Source: Silene latifolia
Lineage: Eukaryota; Streptophyta; Magnoliopsida; Caryophyllales; Caryophyllaceae
Direction: 5' to 3'
DNA length: 64,000 bases
NCBI RefSeq assembly: GCF_048544455.1
Contig: NC_133534.1
Span: 86,643,637-86,707,636 of the forward strand
Shown: positions 11,536 through 24,992 of the stretch, in pieces
Layout of the letters: every line of letters starts with the position of its first letter
Position numbering within the stretch: position 1 is the first letter of the stretch
The notes under the pieces: generated by a model
What the model was told of the DNA's origin: nothing
Databases searched by the model: none
Seen by the model: only the letters and a program-made list of their open reading frames with translations
Translations under genes and position numbers: made by a program

Positions 11536-13648
11536 ATAGGATGTTGCATGCATAATCGATTTATAGTTTATTCGAGTTATTAGTAACTTAATTAAAACTA
11601 AAAATTTGTGATTTATTAGATAAAGCCACGAAATATTAAGGCATATTGTATATTATGGTCCTAAAATGCTTTTAGGTCATTTTTATGATTTATGGTATTT
11701 TATGCTCATTTTAACGATTTTTAGTTGTTTTATATATTTTTATGACTAAAATGGAAATTAAAATGCTAAAAATAGTTAAACTAAGTCTCTAACCTTGAAA
11801 TTTTTATATGACCTCACATGTATATTTTACTTATTGTATGTAAACGTTTGGATAAATTTGATTTATTTTGCATGATTTATGATTTTTATGAGATAAAAAA
11901 GAATTAAATGGAGGTAAAATAGTTACAAATAGTTAAACATCGAAATAGGCCATAAAATTTTAATATGTTGTCACATGAATGTTTTACTCACTGTGTGTAA
12001 AATTTAAGATGAACTTGATTCATTTTGCATGATTTATGAATTTTTAGAGTAAAAATGTCATAAATAGTGACTATTTTAGCATAAATAGCTAAAACGAATT
12101 ACATGGTATGAGAAAATTATTTTAGGTTGGATTTATATCCCACTTAATAGATCTAAAGTTGTAAAATTGATTGGATAAAGTTTTGTATACTTTAGATGTT
12201 TATTTGATAAATCGATAAATCGCAACTACATTTTTCTCGAAATAAATTCGAAAAATTTAACGATGATTTTTGACATTATGAGTGTCATGGATATATTCCA
12301 GAATGTTCAAAAATTTAAAATTCAAATTTTGAAATTATTGTAATTTAATTTGGATTTATTTCATAAATGTTATGATTTAGGGTAAAAAATGAGCATAAAA
12401 TTAAATAAATTTGAATTATTGTCAAAAATTGAGTGATAACTAATTTTTGAGACTTAAGAGTGTTAGGATAATTAACTTGGACTAAAATTAGATTTTAGTA
12501 TTAATTTACGATTTTAATAAGTTAAAATCGTGCATTTCCATAAAACCGGGTTACATAATCGATACAAGTGAAATAGGGCGATTTGGCACATAATTTGGTA
12601 TGATAGACACATATTATAATGCTGCATATTTCATTGTTGAATGTCATATTTTATTTATATAATTTTGAATTATGTAATTTTATCTTAGTATGGCCTTAGT
12701 TTAATCGATATTACCCGTAATGAAAGGGGATATTGATTCGGTTGTAATTAATGTGATCTCGTATCACTTTTATTTTTACTAGTTTTTCATATTACAAATG
12801 TATAATAGGTATAGCTTTGTATTTTATTATTATCATTTGTAATTCCGGAGTTCCTTCAAGACGGTGCCATTCGGAAAGGCGTTCCGACAAAGACGGTGTT
12901 CTAGGGAGGCGTGCCACTTGAAGATTCAAGGGACCAAAGAAGTTGGTTTCTGAATATGTAATAGATTATTTGATTTTCTATTTTAGGAAGGCCATACTAG
13001 GAATTTATTATTTGTTTTGCATTTTTTTTAATATGTTGCATGCATTGCCAAATCGTCGTAACAACACATGCATATCATATCGAGTTTTCGACCGTGTCAA
13101 TTATAATTATCAATAATTAGACTTTTAGTTCACTTAAAATTGATAGATAATAAATTGACAAGACTTTTACTTTTAAAAGATTGAGACTTAGCCTTACCAA
13201 ATAGTAGGAGCCAATGAATCTAAATTTCATATAAGTACAATACGGTATTGAAATATTATATCGGGGTGCTTGCTTTGACATTGGGTGAGTGGGGTAATAA
13301 ATAGTTATTACACTTCGAAAGTTTGGTTGATCTCAACGAAGGTATTTTGCGACCGTAGCCGCAAAAGGTTCGGGCTAAAGATGAATTTAATGTAAAATCA
13401 TCAACCGAGAGTTCTAATTGTAGAATCGGTTAAGAGGGTTAACCCACCGAAGTTATATTAGTAAATATGTAGAGGGCCCATTGGCTCACGTCCAAGTTAA
13501 TATGAATTTTGGATCTCGGAATCATTCATTATAGTTGGGTAGAGGTTACTATATGAATGCAATACTTGTATTAATATTTACGAGTATTATAACGATAAAT
13601 GTTAATTGTTTCCTTCATCTCCGTTTTTGTAGTTATTTTTTTCCCGCA
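11536..13648 (+). other. Untranslated leader of copia C
   Basis: About 2.1 kb of AT-rich sequence with frequent stops in all frames. A similar leader (about 2.2 kb) lies in copia F at 37641-39900, with shared blocks such as gagttccttcaagacggtg and gaaggccatactagga (12850-13010 here). No protein signal was found. Confidence 0.7.
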
Positions 13649-14957
13649 ATGGATTCATCTAATACACTTACACATATCACCATTAATTCATGTCTCCAAT
13701 CATTCAATAAAAAATGCTACTTGTATGACAATGACCCGATTAGAGAACTACGCTTTGGCATAAGTGAGGATAGAAATCTTTGCTAGTTTACCACTTCTAC
13801 ACCTCCCACTCCCATATTCATGCCCACCTCCTTGATAAGAGAATCTTGTGAGGAGAATCTCACAAATTCCATGGCATCCTTGTTTGTAGAAGCAAGGAGA
13901 AATATCAAATTAAGTGGGACTTCTAGCAAGAATGTCCTTGCAACTAAGGAGTAATGGTATTATTAAAGGAAAGGCAAAGAAGGGTAAGAAACCCAAACCC
14001 GATAGTGAATTGGAAGTAGTTAGTGAGACTACCACAACCAAAACCAAGAAGGGTGCACAATCCTACGACGAATGTCATTATTGTAATGTCATGGGCCATT
14101 GGAAGCGAAATTGCCCCAAGTATTTGGAAGATATCAATGTTGGACTTGTCACTCCACTTGGTACTATTTCTTCCGGAATCTATGTTATTAATATAAATTA
14201 TACTTCCACCTCAACGTGGGTATTGGATACCGGTTGTGGTTCTCACCTTTGTAATCGTTTACAGGGGCTTGGAAGTGTGGAAAAGCTAAACAAGGGTGAT
14301 GTAGATCTTCGACTAGGAAATGGAGCTAGGGTAGACGCCATTTCAAGAGGGGCTTATATACTTGTTTTAACTAATAGTTTTGAGTTTTACTTACATAATT
14401 GTTATTATGTACCCACTTTGTCTTAAAACATTATTTCCATGTTAGACATGGAAGGATTATTCTTTTGCCATCAAAAACAGTCATTGTATTTTGTTGAAAA
14501 TGACTTGGCCATGAGCCAAGCCACTTCTATAAATGGTATTTATGTTTTAGACACCTCCAACTCAACTAAAGATATCTATAACATACAATCCAAAAGACTC
14601 ATAACAAGTGATCCAAATGATTTGTACATTTAACTTTTTCATTCAGGTCACATAAATGAGAAGCGCATTAAAAGGCTAGTGTCGATTGGATTTATTGGAC
14701 CATTTGATTTTCAATCATATGGAATATGTGAATCTTGTCTCCTTCGCAAAATGATTCGTACTCCCTTTAGTGGTAAAGGGACACAAGCAAGTGATTTATT
14801 GGGACCAATGCATACCGATATATGTGGTCCAATAAGCATCACCGCAAGGGGAAATTATGACTACTTCGTCACTTTTACCGATGATATAAGTAGATATGGG
14901 TATGTTTACTTAATCAAATGTAAAGTGAAGCATTTGAGAAATTTAAGGAATTTCTAA
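13649..14957 (+). pseudogene. Copia C gag-protease-integrase remnant
   Basis: A gag start with MDSSNTLTHITIN lies at 13649, but only about 400 bp separate it from the zinc knuckle, so gag is internally deleted. From 13914 one frame carries the zinc knuckle CHYCNVMGHWKRNC (about 14072-14115) and the protease motif LDTGCGSHLCN (catalytic Asp codon 14226-14228). After an in-frame stop at 14424-14426 comes the pre-integrase zinc domain (HSGH then CESC), interrupted by a second in-frame stop at 14631-14633. The integrase core start follows, with HTDICGP and FTDD. The frame stops at 14957, and about 100 bp of integrase continue in another frame (SDRGGKY near 15003). The family matures Gag and inserts cDNA; this copy cannot. 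Confidence 0.87.
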
Positions 14958-17680
14958 ATGACGTAGAGAACCAATTGAACAAAAGTATTAAAGCATTACG
15001 ATCCGATCGTGGTGGCAAATATCTAAGTAATAAATTTGATTTATTATATATGGATTATGACCTTATGTCGCTACCTATAAGATCAAACTAATATGAGTCT
15101 GGTTGTGTTGTTGAACTCACTTTTGGAGATTTTTATTTTAATCTGGAGGGTCAACCTGGAGATACCTAAAATAGAGAGTCTATTTAACAAATGACATGGA
15201 TCACACATGCATATTACATGAATCAAGCTGCCATAATAGAACTGGTCTTTTATGAGCTAACACGTCAGCCTCGACAAACTTCTATTACTTCACTATATAT
15301 GTTTGTAACTCACAAAGCTATCTCTTAAGAAGATAGTAGTATTTCTAAGAGATAGAGTGGGAGTAGATCGTCACAAACATGTCTTATATTTAATGTGTTG
15401 CTTTTTGAAAGTAAATGGAACTATAATCTATTGAGATAGAGTGGAAGTAAAGTTCACATGTCTTATTGTTAATATATTACTTTTCGAAAGTAATGGTATT
15501 ATGACCTATTGAATGATCAATTGCACTTTGTTGCATAAAAGGCATAGTATTACAATCCAAAAAATTTATACTCAAGAGTAGATTTACTTTAAGGCGATAG
15601 TATCTTTAAAGTAAATAGAGATTTAGAGTACCTACAAGCATAGATTAACATGAAGATGTTAATCAAGATAAATCATGTTAGGATTGCCACATTTCATTTT
15701 GATGAAGAATGGCAAATGATATTAAAAAATCCGCTTTTCTAAAATGGGAATTTATAGAAGGATGTGTACGGAACACAAAACCTTAGATAAATATCTAAGA
15801 ATCCTAACATACTATATAAAGCTTACTTAAGCGATCCTAGAATGGTCTTAAGCAAGCATCAAAGGATTGTAATAATTATACTTTTCGTTCATGTAACAAT
15901 TGAGAATGGTTTCATTCACATTGGTGAAGAATCATATTTATACATGAAGTTAAGTGGGAGCCAGAATTATTTTTCCATGTCTTATATGTTGATAGCATAT
16001 TACTTATTGAGAATAATGTTCCAGTGCTCTCTTCTGTGAAAGAGTGATTGGGAGACTAGAAAAAGGTGCGATGTATTTTAGATTTCTGAATCTATGTGTT
16101 AAATTTCAGAGGATATTGGCATAGAGTCGAGAGTCTTATGATGATAAGATCTTTCATATCTGTTAAACATCAAAAAAATTGAGTAGGTTATTCTTATTAA
16201 TGAAAGTGGAATTGCTATGATAGAGTCATAGTCATTCACTAAACCTAATAAGTTGTTGATCACATAAAATCGATTTCTAATGTTTCCACCATTAGAACGA
16301 TCATGTGGTATGCCATTATATGCACATGCCATGATGAAGCACATTCTTGGAGCATAATAAGTCAATAACAAGTTAAATTCGAATGATGGTCTTGTGAAAG
16401 CCTTAAAGATCATCCTTTAAGATTCGTGATGAGAATTGAAGATTCGTTCTTATGTTTGGATGATATACTAAGTTATGTGTTGAAGGGTTACACAAACTCT
16501 AGTTTCCAAACATATTAGGATTTATCGAAATCTTAGGCCGATATTATTGACTTAGGAGTAAGAGACTACAGAAATGTTTTAGTTTCAACCATTGCAAATT
16601 CTACAAACAGAATATAAGTAAATTATGATAAGATGGTCAACGTAGGGAATGAGAGTGAATCCCTCTACCAATGACTTTATCACAAGTTATATGATAACAG
16701 TGGGAGCATCTTCCAAGTATAAGAGCCCAAGTCTAGTTAGAAGACTGGACATATACTTAGATAAATTCATGTTATTAGAAATAACATTGAATGGAAGTAA
16801 ATAGCAATTAATAAAGTTGGAATACATGGATACATGGTATATCCATTTACCAAGCTTCTATTGCAATTTAATTAGTGTAAAATGTACACTACAGATTATA
16901 AGATATGAAGTAGTAATATGGTATTGACTATTCATATGTGATAATCGCATTTATCATTTGAGTTTCTTTAAACTCATTCATTACTTTGTTAAATCCAAAT
17001 GGGTTGTTGAGACAAAATTGAACCCCATTGAAGTGAACTGGATTGACATAGTATGCGCCCCTGGTTACTTATAGGAGGTGACGTCTCGAAGTGACTAGAG
17101 TGTGATGCGATTGTTGGCAAGTTCAAGTGTCATAGGGTCATAAGAGATGACTAGTCGATCACATAGCTAGACTGTATGGGACACTCTGTCGGGCAGTGAC
17201 CGCTTATAGAGTTCTGGAAATTCATAAAGCCTGGTCGTGGCAAGAGCTATTATAGTATTCTTATGAGTCGATTCTTTTTACTAGAGACTATTCGCCCAAG
17301 TTAGCACAAATTTCTGAATCGCTTTGATTTATACTCTACGACTGTCGTAACTGAAGTCAAATGAGTCTATTTTGGGTTATAATGAAATGTGGCTATACGA
17401 AGGGAATAGCGCGATAGGAATTGTCCACCCCCTTGTCAGGGTTGTTTGAAATCTCAAGGCCACTCGAGGAGTAGTGAACTGAAAATGCGTGGCCACGTTC
17501 GGAAGGTATCTATCATCTATGGCAGATAATTTCACTCAGACAGTTACTCTCCAGATCGAGGAAACCACTCAAGATATGATCAAATGCAAGTAAGACCTGC
17601 AAGACACCTTGCATTGAGTGGGAGATTATAATAGGACACGAGAATTGGTGACGCACACTTGTCTCGGACAAGTGGGAGAT
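14958..17680 (+). pseudogene. Decayed copia C integrase/RT/RNase H region
   Basis: No long frame survives. The RT catalytic motif is recognisable at 15985-15996 as Tyr-Val-Asp-Ser, with the second catalytic Asp replaced, and it is followed by stops. The end of the integrase and most of the RT N-terminal half are missing, because only about 900 bp separate the integrase remnant from this motif. The polypurine tract acaagtgggagat ends at 17680 against the 3' LTR. Confidence 0.7.
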
Positions 17681-18957
17681 TGTTGGAGTATGTGTCCTCC
17701 ACAATAGTGCGATCACATGTTTAAATCTCAAATTAAGAATACGTAAGGGATGATTCATTTATATAGTCAACTGATCATTAATAATCAGTAATGATTGGCT
17801 AACTAGAGTTTGACATTACTGTCGTTTGCCGGTGTTGATCAGTTGATCACTTAAGGTCACACCTATAGGGCAATTCCCTTAATAGACAAATTGATTAATT
17901 GTATGACGATACAAGTTAATCAATTCCTTAATATTGAACAATTCATTTGTGAGAGAGAATATTTATATCTTATTGTAATTTTATTAAATAAGATTTATTT
18001 TAGTAATTAAATTATTTTATTACTAAAAATGATTATTGTTTATGAAACAATTGATATAAGAATGAATGATTGATTATAATTACAATATGTTGTAAATTAT
18101 AATTATATAACCCATTTTATTTATGTGATCAAGAATCACTAGACAATTTGTTAAATGTAATTTAATTAATGTATAAAATGATATTTATTTTATAAATATG
18201 CATTAAATTAATTAATAACTTGTTACATGCTACATGTAACATATTGTGTGACAAGTGACAAATTGACAAAATAAAATGGTAGTCCATTTTATACATATGG
18301 ACCGAAATGGAGGGTGGAAGGAGTGTAGATGATATTATTTTATGTGATAAAGTGCATATCATCATGGCTATTTCATACTAGCCTTACACACCTACATTTT
18401 GAAGAAGAACAAAAGAAAAAGAGCAAGCCATGCATTGGCACAAGGCCTTGCACTACCCGGCCACTCCTCTCTTATGAGAGAATTTTGTTCTCATTTTGTC
18501 ATTCTTATTCTTATGCATTCACCATTCTTATTCTCATCTTCTCATCTCTCTAAAATTAGTTTTAGAATACATTAAAATTGTTCATCTAATATTATCAAAA
18601 ATATTAGATTACTAGTGTAGTAATAGAGATAATATTAAAATCTATTTAAGGTATCATAATATACTAATCTAGTTAATTAGTATATTATTTTAAGGGATTT
18701 GTTTTGGGTGCAATCAAAGGAGGATCTCTACACTTGGGATTTAGGAGGATCATCCATAATATTTGAGCTCAAGAACAAATAAGGAAGGTGTCCTTATTTG
18801 TGCCCTTATTTTCGTGCCATATAACAATGTAAGGAACATTGTTTTTCTTATTTTATCTCTTAATTAGTTATGCAATCACTAGATCTAAAGAACTCATATT
18901 AATATGTTAATTAGTTCACTATTTGAAGAGTCTAATAATAGGTATATGAACCTAACA
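17681..18957 (+). repeat. 3' LTR of copia C
   Basis: TGTTGGAGTATG to cctaaca, followed by the tcatt duplication. By eye it is close to the 5' LTR, with scattered substitutions. Confidence 0.93.
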
Positions 18958-18962
18958 TCATT

Positions 18963-19227
18963 ATCATGGTGAACATGCTAATAATGGTGTCAATCATCTT
19001 AACAAGTCTAAACATGATGAAGAAGTAAACAATAAACAAGGATTAAGTAAAGAGTAAAGAAATTGTACCAACTTAGGATGATCAAATAGAAAGCAAAGAA
19101 TAATATAAGAAAACTTGATTAATGACGAAGAGTTGTCAATTCTCCAATAACCCCAAATAATCATCAAATTACCAAACCAGATCTAACAATACTTGAACAA
19201 TAATTAAGGAAAGATTAAGATGTAATT
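18963..19227 (-). repeat. Element D right LTR, segment 2
   Basis: Begins atcatggtgaacatgc and ends at the target site taatt of element B. It joins seamlessly to 10190-10244 when copia C and one tcatt are removed, and to 58228 onward when B and one taatt are removed. Confidence 0.8.
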
Positions 19228-20605
19228 TGTAATACTACGGTTTTCTATGTCTTTGGATACTTTATCGAGTGAGGCTTACTCTGTCGAGTAAGTAAGTTTG
19301 GTTTACGAAACAGTGTTCTGCTGAAGGGTACTCGATCGAGTAAGTTGGGGACTCGATCGAGTAAGGGTCACTCGATCGAGTAAGTTACTTACTCGATCGA
19401 GTAAGTTACTTCTGCGGGTTGTTTTAGTCGGGTTTTGTTAGTAACGCGTGACTGGTATTTAAAGCTTTACGTCACTTTCTTAATCACTTTTATCTTTTCT
19501 AAAATCTTTCAAGAGAGAAAACAGTTGCGTTGCTTTTGTTCTTCGCGTTACTATCAAATCCCAAAGGCTAAGGTTGTCAGATCGTCGTGTTCTTTACACC
19601 GTTAAGTTCGTCGTGTCGTGGGTAAGATCCTTGTATGAGTTTTATACCATTTTGTTGATTTTGTATAAACCCTAATTGGGTAGATTGGGGGTTTTGGGAG
19701 CATAATGTTGTATTAGATGGTGATTGTATGATTGTATGTTTGATAGGAGGTGATTGCGTTAAAGAACGATTTTGATTAGCTGCTTTGTGACGATCTCGTG
19801 ATTGCTTATTCCAGGTAGGGTTTCCCTACTCGGTTATTGGTTACATAAGTGTTGATAGTGATTGTAATTATTGTTGATCTATAACATGTTGGTTGTTGTG
19901 TTGGAGTTGTTGTTGCATAATTGTTGTTGTTTGTCTCTGGTTCTCAAGGTGCGCCCTCGGCTGAGTGGAGTCACTTGCGAGAGTGGCTTCACGCCCTTAA
20001 TTCGCCCTCTGGGGAACCCGCCATAGGAGGTATGTGCACATTAAGGAACATGGGTTGTCGCTCGGATGAGATGAGCGAGGCTTAGGTGGGAACGGCTGCG
20101 GTCCCCCACTGGCGGCGAGGAATATCTGTTGTAATGGGTATTCTGGCAGGACCAAACACTTTAGTGTGTAGTCAGGTGTGTGGAGTTGTGACGGAGTTTG
20201 GGCAATGTGTGTGTTGTATCTTATATATTCTGTTTTGTGTAATCAATAACTAACCCCGTTTAAATGTTTTAAAAACTGTGGTGATCCATTCGGGGGTGGT
20301 GAGCAGTTGTCTAGCAGGTATACTATGGATGCGCGCGGGATTAGCTGGGGATGGAGTTTCCACGAGTCTAATAGTAGTCTTCCGCTGTGTTATCATGAGA
20401 CCTTTTGTTACTTTTGTTGTAGTTCGGTTTTAGAACAGTTGTACTTTACTTTACAGTTGGTTTTGTTGTAATCACTTAAACTTATCTATTAAAGTACGTT
20501 ATTTTGTTGTCTATCTGATATTCATTGCCTCGGGTAACCGAGATGGTAGCACTTTCATGCATTGGGTGGTCTTGGTAAGGCACCTTGGTGTATGGGGGTG
20601 TTACA
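19228..20605 (+). repeat. 5' LTR of element B
   Basis: 1378 bp, TGTAATACTACGG to GGTGTTACA, with the palindrome cluster at 19329-19405. It is followed by a tRNA-Met-type primer-binding site at 20609-20620 (tggtatcagggc, one mismatch). Part of it reappears at 31122-32251 and, with about 480 bp deleted, at 57348-58222. Confidence 0.9.
19329..19405. repeat. Palindrome cluster TACTCG-AT-CGAGTA, B 5' LTR
   Basis: Four units at roughly 20-bp spacing, two of them the perfect 14-mer. A diverged unit (ctctgtcgagtaag) lies just upstream near 19279. Confidence 0.9.
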
Positions 20606-21459
20606 AAGTGGTATCAGGGCGACGATTTTGGAACCTGTAACTAACGAACCCAATGAATACAGAGAGTCAAATTAAAATAAACCTCGGTAGGAGTTGTTAG
20701 GAGCTAATGCAAAGACTTGGGAGACGTCCTAAAGTCGCGAACTCGCCCTACAACTTTAAACAGGTCACTATGAGGTGTTATGGGACCGTTATTTATTTAG
20801 TAATGTTCTATTGCGTATGTTTGATAAATATGTATATATATGAATTTGTTGGTAATATGATATGTGGTTGAAGGGAGGATGTGGTGGAATGGATGAAAGT
20901 AATCATATATGGTAATATGATTAGTGGTTAAGCTACTTGTTTACTGATATTTCATATGCATATGTTGGATAAAGTGTATGATGGATGATTTGGTGGAAAA
21001 GGTGAAGTAAAGTTGCATAAGAATATGATTTCATGATTTATGCATGTTTATATGAAGGAAGTGAATTTTTATAATGTTGTTATGTTAGTAACATGTGAAT
21101 ATAATTTTTGCGTTTGATGTATACATACATATATTTTGTTGCGAAAAGTTATAGAAAAAAACCGTGTGGGCAGAACGTGACTGGTAAGTTGAATATTATA
21201 TGATCATGATAGATGTTATTGTTTGGCTTTTGGTAGATAGTAACATGTGGTTAGGGATACTGGTTTTACAAGTATCGAGTCGCTTTTGTTCACTTTGTTG
21301 ATGTTTAAGTTGTTTGAAAGGGAAAATCAAATAGTTATGTTGTTCAATCACAAAGAAGTGTTTTTAAACTGTTATAGATTGAGATTCATAATTTATATTG
21401 ATGTGATTCCACTTGGAGGTCATAGCTTGTTCTTTTATGATTTTAACGATAGGTCACGC
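20606..21459 (+). other. Element B interior, segment 1 (leader)
   Basis: Non-coding. Positions 20606-21250 recur at 32252-32899 with small changes. The last bases, cacgc at 21455-21459, are the target site of element A. Confidence 0.75.
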
Positions 21460-22728
21460 TGTAATACCCGCCCTTTTAGGGACCCTTTGACCAGCGTTGA
21501 CTGACCATGGGAGCGGGAGTAGTCTTAGAAAAGTGTGCCAAAACCATCTTGGGCTGCGTGTTAAGAGTGGTACTCGATAGAGTAGAGGCTAGTCGATCGA
21601 GTAGCTAGGTTACTCGATCGAGTAGGGGGCCACTCGATCGAGTATGTTGGGTACTTGATCGAGTACCTGGTTTTCAGCGAGGGTTTTATATCGCGTTTTG
21701 TTAAATCCGCAAATCACTTTCGCCACTTTCCTCCTATCCTTCAGTCGCCTCTTTCCCTTCCCTTCACCTCAAAACCTCCATGGAAGCCTTTTTGAAGATC
21801 CTTGAACCTTAGGAGGACTCACTTGTGTCGGGTAGCGGTCTCTTGCTGAGCTTTTCCTCTAATAGGTATGTCATAATCATCATCCGTGTCCTTGTTCTTT
21901 TAGTTAGGGTTTGCCTGTTAGTAATAGATGATGGTATTCTGGTTATAGGCGTTGCTTGGTCGCTGGACATGTTATCTGTCGGCATGGATTGGTTCCGGTG
22001 GCTTAAAGGTAGGTTCGCCTACTCAGTTTCTGTAGATGGTCTAGCGTGTCAGTTGTTGTGATTGTTTGGTGTTTGCTTAGTATAGTAATTGTATTGTGAT
22101 TGTGGTTGTGATCGTTGTCTATGGTTCGCGAGGAGTGGCCTCGGCTGAGTGGGGTCACTTGCGGGAGTGGCTTCACGCCCTAGTTTCGCCTTCTGTGGAA
22201 CCCGCCACAGAAGGGATGTGCACATTAATGGACAGGGTTATCGCTCGGTATGATGAGCGGGGATCCGTGGGTACGGCCTGCGGTCCCCCACGCGGGGGGA
22301 TCGGTCCAGTGGACGATCGATGTGAGTTGGTTGAATTACCGTGATTGTGTTGAGATTAGTAGCATTGTATTGTGTTGATAATTGTAGTTGCCGTTGTCGT
22401 GTCTTATCTCGTCATCGACCTTGTGTGGTTGTTTGTTTGTTATGTGTCCGCCGTGATCCCTTATGGTGAGCAAATCGGTCTTAGCAGTGTTGGTGATGTT
22501 GATAGTGGAGTCCGGGCAGGGATGAGTTCTCACGAGATACGATGGTCATAGCGAGTAGTCCTTGAGTTGTATCTTTATGTCGTTTATTGGTTTAAATCGC
22601 TTGTAATATAACTTAATAGTTCTTTTATCGACATTTGATTATTACTAACCTCGGGCAACCGAGATGGTAACGTCCTTATATCCTAAGGAAGGCCTAGTTA
22701 AGGCTCCTCTGAATATGGGGGTGTTACA
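21460..22728 (+). repeat. 5' LTR of element A
   Basis: TGTAATACCCGCCC to GGTGTTACA. By eye about 97% identical to the 3' LTR, with one clustered run of differences around 22262-22320. The palindrome cluster is at 21571-21666. Confidence 0.93.
21571..21666. repeat. Palindrome cluster TACTCG-AT-CGAGTA, A 5' LTR
   Basis: Five units: tactcgatagagta, agtcgatcgagta, tactcgatcgagta, cactcgatcgagta and tacttgatcgagta. Most have one substitution; compare the 3' LTR cluster at 28131-28226. Confidence 0.88.
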
Positions 22729-22731
22729 AAG

Positions 22732-22743
22732 TGGTATCAGAGC
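22732..22743 (+). other. Primer-binding site of element A, tRNA-Met type
   Basis: TGGTATCAGAGC, an exact match to the classic initiator tRNA-Met primer complement, three bases after the LTR end. Confidence 0.88.
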
Positions 22744-24989
22744 GACGATTTTGGAACCTGTAACAAATGAACATAATGAACGTAGGGAGTCTAATAAAAT
22801 GAACCTGGTGTATGTGTAATGGGAGCCTTAGCTGATGCTAGATTTTGGGTGAGTAGGCGCCCTCATTTCAAAATCTTGGCCCCATGACACTTAAGCCAGT
22901 CACATGGTATGGGAATGTGGAGTCCGTGTGTCTATGTGTGATATATATGTTAATTGTGCCGGAGCTACCTCCGGTTAAGTCTTTGTTGGAATTAATAGGG
23001 GTGTGTTAGTGATATATTAGGCCGTGTATGGTAATTGTTGATGAGATTATTGAAATTCTTTGAATGATTAGTGAGCTTATATGATGGCTATGAGATATGT
23101 GACGAAAGTTTACGTGATAGAGATGCGTGAAAATGTGGAATTGAATCTTGTGACATGAATAGTGAACACGTAGGTGTTTGCTATAAGTTAATGATGACGG
23201 GGGTCATCTACGAGTTTATAAATCCACAGTAATCACTATGATGATAGTTATAGTATAGTTGAGTTATAATTCGAGACATAGCATATAGTAATGCGTTTAT
23301 GCCTACTTGTGGTCGAAATTTTTCCGCTGCGTAATGTTTGATTCGTGCAAGATGAATTGCTTATGATAGAATGTGACACATGGTAGATTAGTTTGTTTTG
23401 AAAAGTATGCATTTATGTGATACGTGAAAGAAAGAATTAATTATACGCTTCAAATTGAAGTAAACGCGAGTTTAGTAGTAACATGTAAAGTAAGTTTAAG
23501 TGTATTATGATGGCAGGATTATGTTTAGAAATGATTCGAGTTGGGCAATTGGTGTGGCGTAATGTAATGTATGCTTTAATAGTTGAGACGGTGAGTAGTG
23601 ATGGTAATGCGTGAGCAAGGGCGATAATCGGTGCCGAATTCGAACTTAGTTTGGAATCGACACACACATGTTGTTTTGCAGGAATCTTCAAGTTACTTCG
23701 TACTTCTGACCGGTACTTAACCATACTTGACCGAGTGCGGGTGTTTACTAGACCGAGTAGACCTCACTCGATCTAGTTAGGAAGCTATGATGTCGGGATG
23801 TGGGAAAAATTCCTGCAGATACTCGATGATTTAGCTCCTACTCGATCGAGTAGGGTGGTACTCGATCGAGTACCCTAGGAACTCGATCGAGTAGGTTAAT
23901 GTGCAGCGAATCCTACGGGTTTCTTAAAACCCCTAATCTTTCTATTTCTTCTTCCTATTCCCCTATACTTCGACACACATAAACTACTCTCAACCCTTAT
24001 TTCCTTTCAAATCCTCTCATACTCTTGGGTTAGTGGTGATTATTGGGTTAATTTCTTTGCATAATTTCGTTCCCTTACTTTGTTAATCAATCAAGGTATG
24101 CTTCCCTTCCTAATGTATACGATTTATTGCTTTGAATGTGTTAGAATAGTGAAATAATCTGAAATTTCGATTCACATGGGTAGGTCATTGCTTTTGATAG
24201 TTGAAATATGATTCACATGCCTCCTTTCCATGTTTGTTGGTGACTAATTGCTGTAAATTAAATTAGAAATTGCAAAATTTGAAATCGAAATTTCTAGGGT
24301 TTCCAAAATTGAAATCGATTTTTGGTTATTTTACAATGGTTAGATGGTAGAATTGAGCCTTAAGTATTGTTTATATTATGTTGGAGGATAGATTTTGATG
24401 ATTTTACCCTTAGAAAGTTGCCTTAAAACTTCGTCTTAAAAGTGCCTCAAATGGAAATTCGTGATTTATAATTGGAAAATTGATGTTGTGAATGACATTA
24501 TAAGTATAAGTTGAACTTCAATATGATAATAGAAACGGTAATTGACGAAAATATGCCAAAACTATCGCATTTGTAAAGACCGTCGAAAATTCTAATTGAG
24601 TTGTTGTTCATAATATTGAAGGGTGATAATGATATATTCCAAATTATTCTCCCCCATGAACTAGTAAGAATGCCTCACATGTGAGTAGAAGTGTGTTTGG
24701 AACAACCTTTAGAAGCATGCTAGGATATTCGAATTTGTTGAGCATATGTAATCACCATGATAATTTCTTTCACAACTATGGCTTATGAGTAGTAATAATC
24801 TGAGCTTGTATGTCAAATTTTGAAAGCTGGCTGGTGAACGTGTGTACTTAGCTTAATGTTCAAAGTTAACGGCGTAGATTATGTGCTTCACATGTTGAAA
24901 GTTGTTGATAAATTGGTGTGCCTAGCTGAGTATGTCGAATTCAGATTACATGAAGTAAATGTTTGCATGTTTATACAAGTTGTTTGAAC
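22744..24989 (+). other. Leader of element A
   Basis: About 2.2 kb without a protein signal on either strand. It holds a palindrome cluster at 23820-23895 with four related units, two of them close to the perfect 14-mer. Confidence 0.65.
23820..23895. repeat. Internal palindrome cluster in the A leader
   Basis: Units ctactcgatcgagtag, gtactcgatcgagtac and aactcgatcgagtag, plus half-units (actcgatgatt, cactcgatctagtt) upstream to about 23764. The same unit type as the LTR clusters, but about 1.1 kb inside the element. Confidence 0.85.
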
Positions 24990-24992
24990 TTA

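Larger units (their letters stand above)
10245..18957 (+). mobile_element. Ty1/copia LTR retrotransposon C, complete but decayed
   Basis: Two 1277-bp LTRs (10245-11521 and 17681-18957) flank an interior of about 6.2 kb. The 5-bp duplication tcatt lies at 10240-10244 and 18958-18962. Order: primer-binding site, long leader, gag remnant, protease, integrase, decayed RT, polypurine tract. Protease-integrase-RT order is the copia order. The LTRs look about 97% identical by eye. The coding part has several stops, frameshifts and deletions, so it is not autonomous. Its LTRs are related to those of copia F (36336-45077), which shares the opening tgttgga-tatgtgtcctc. Confidence 0.93.
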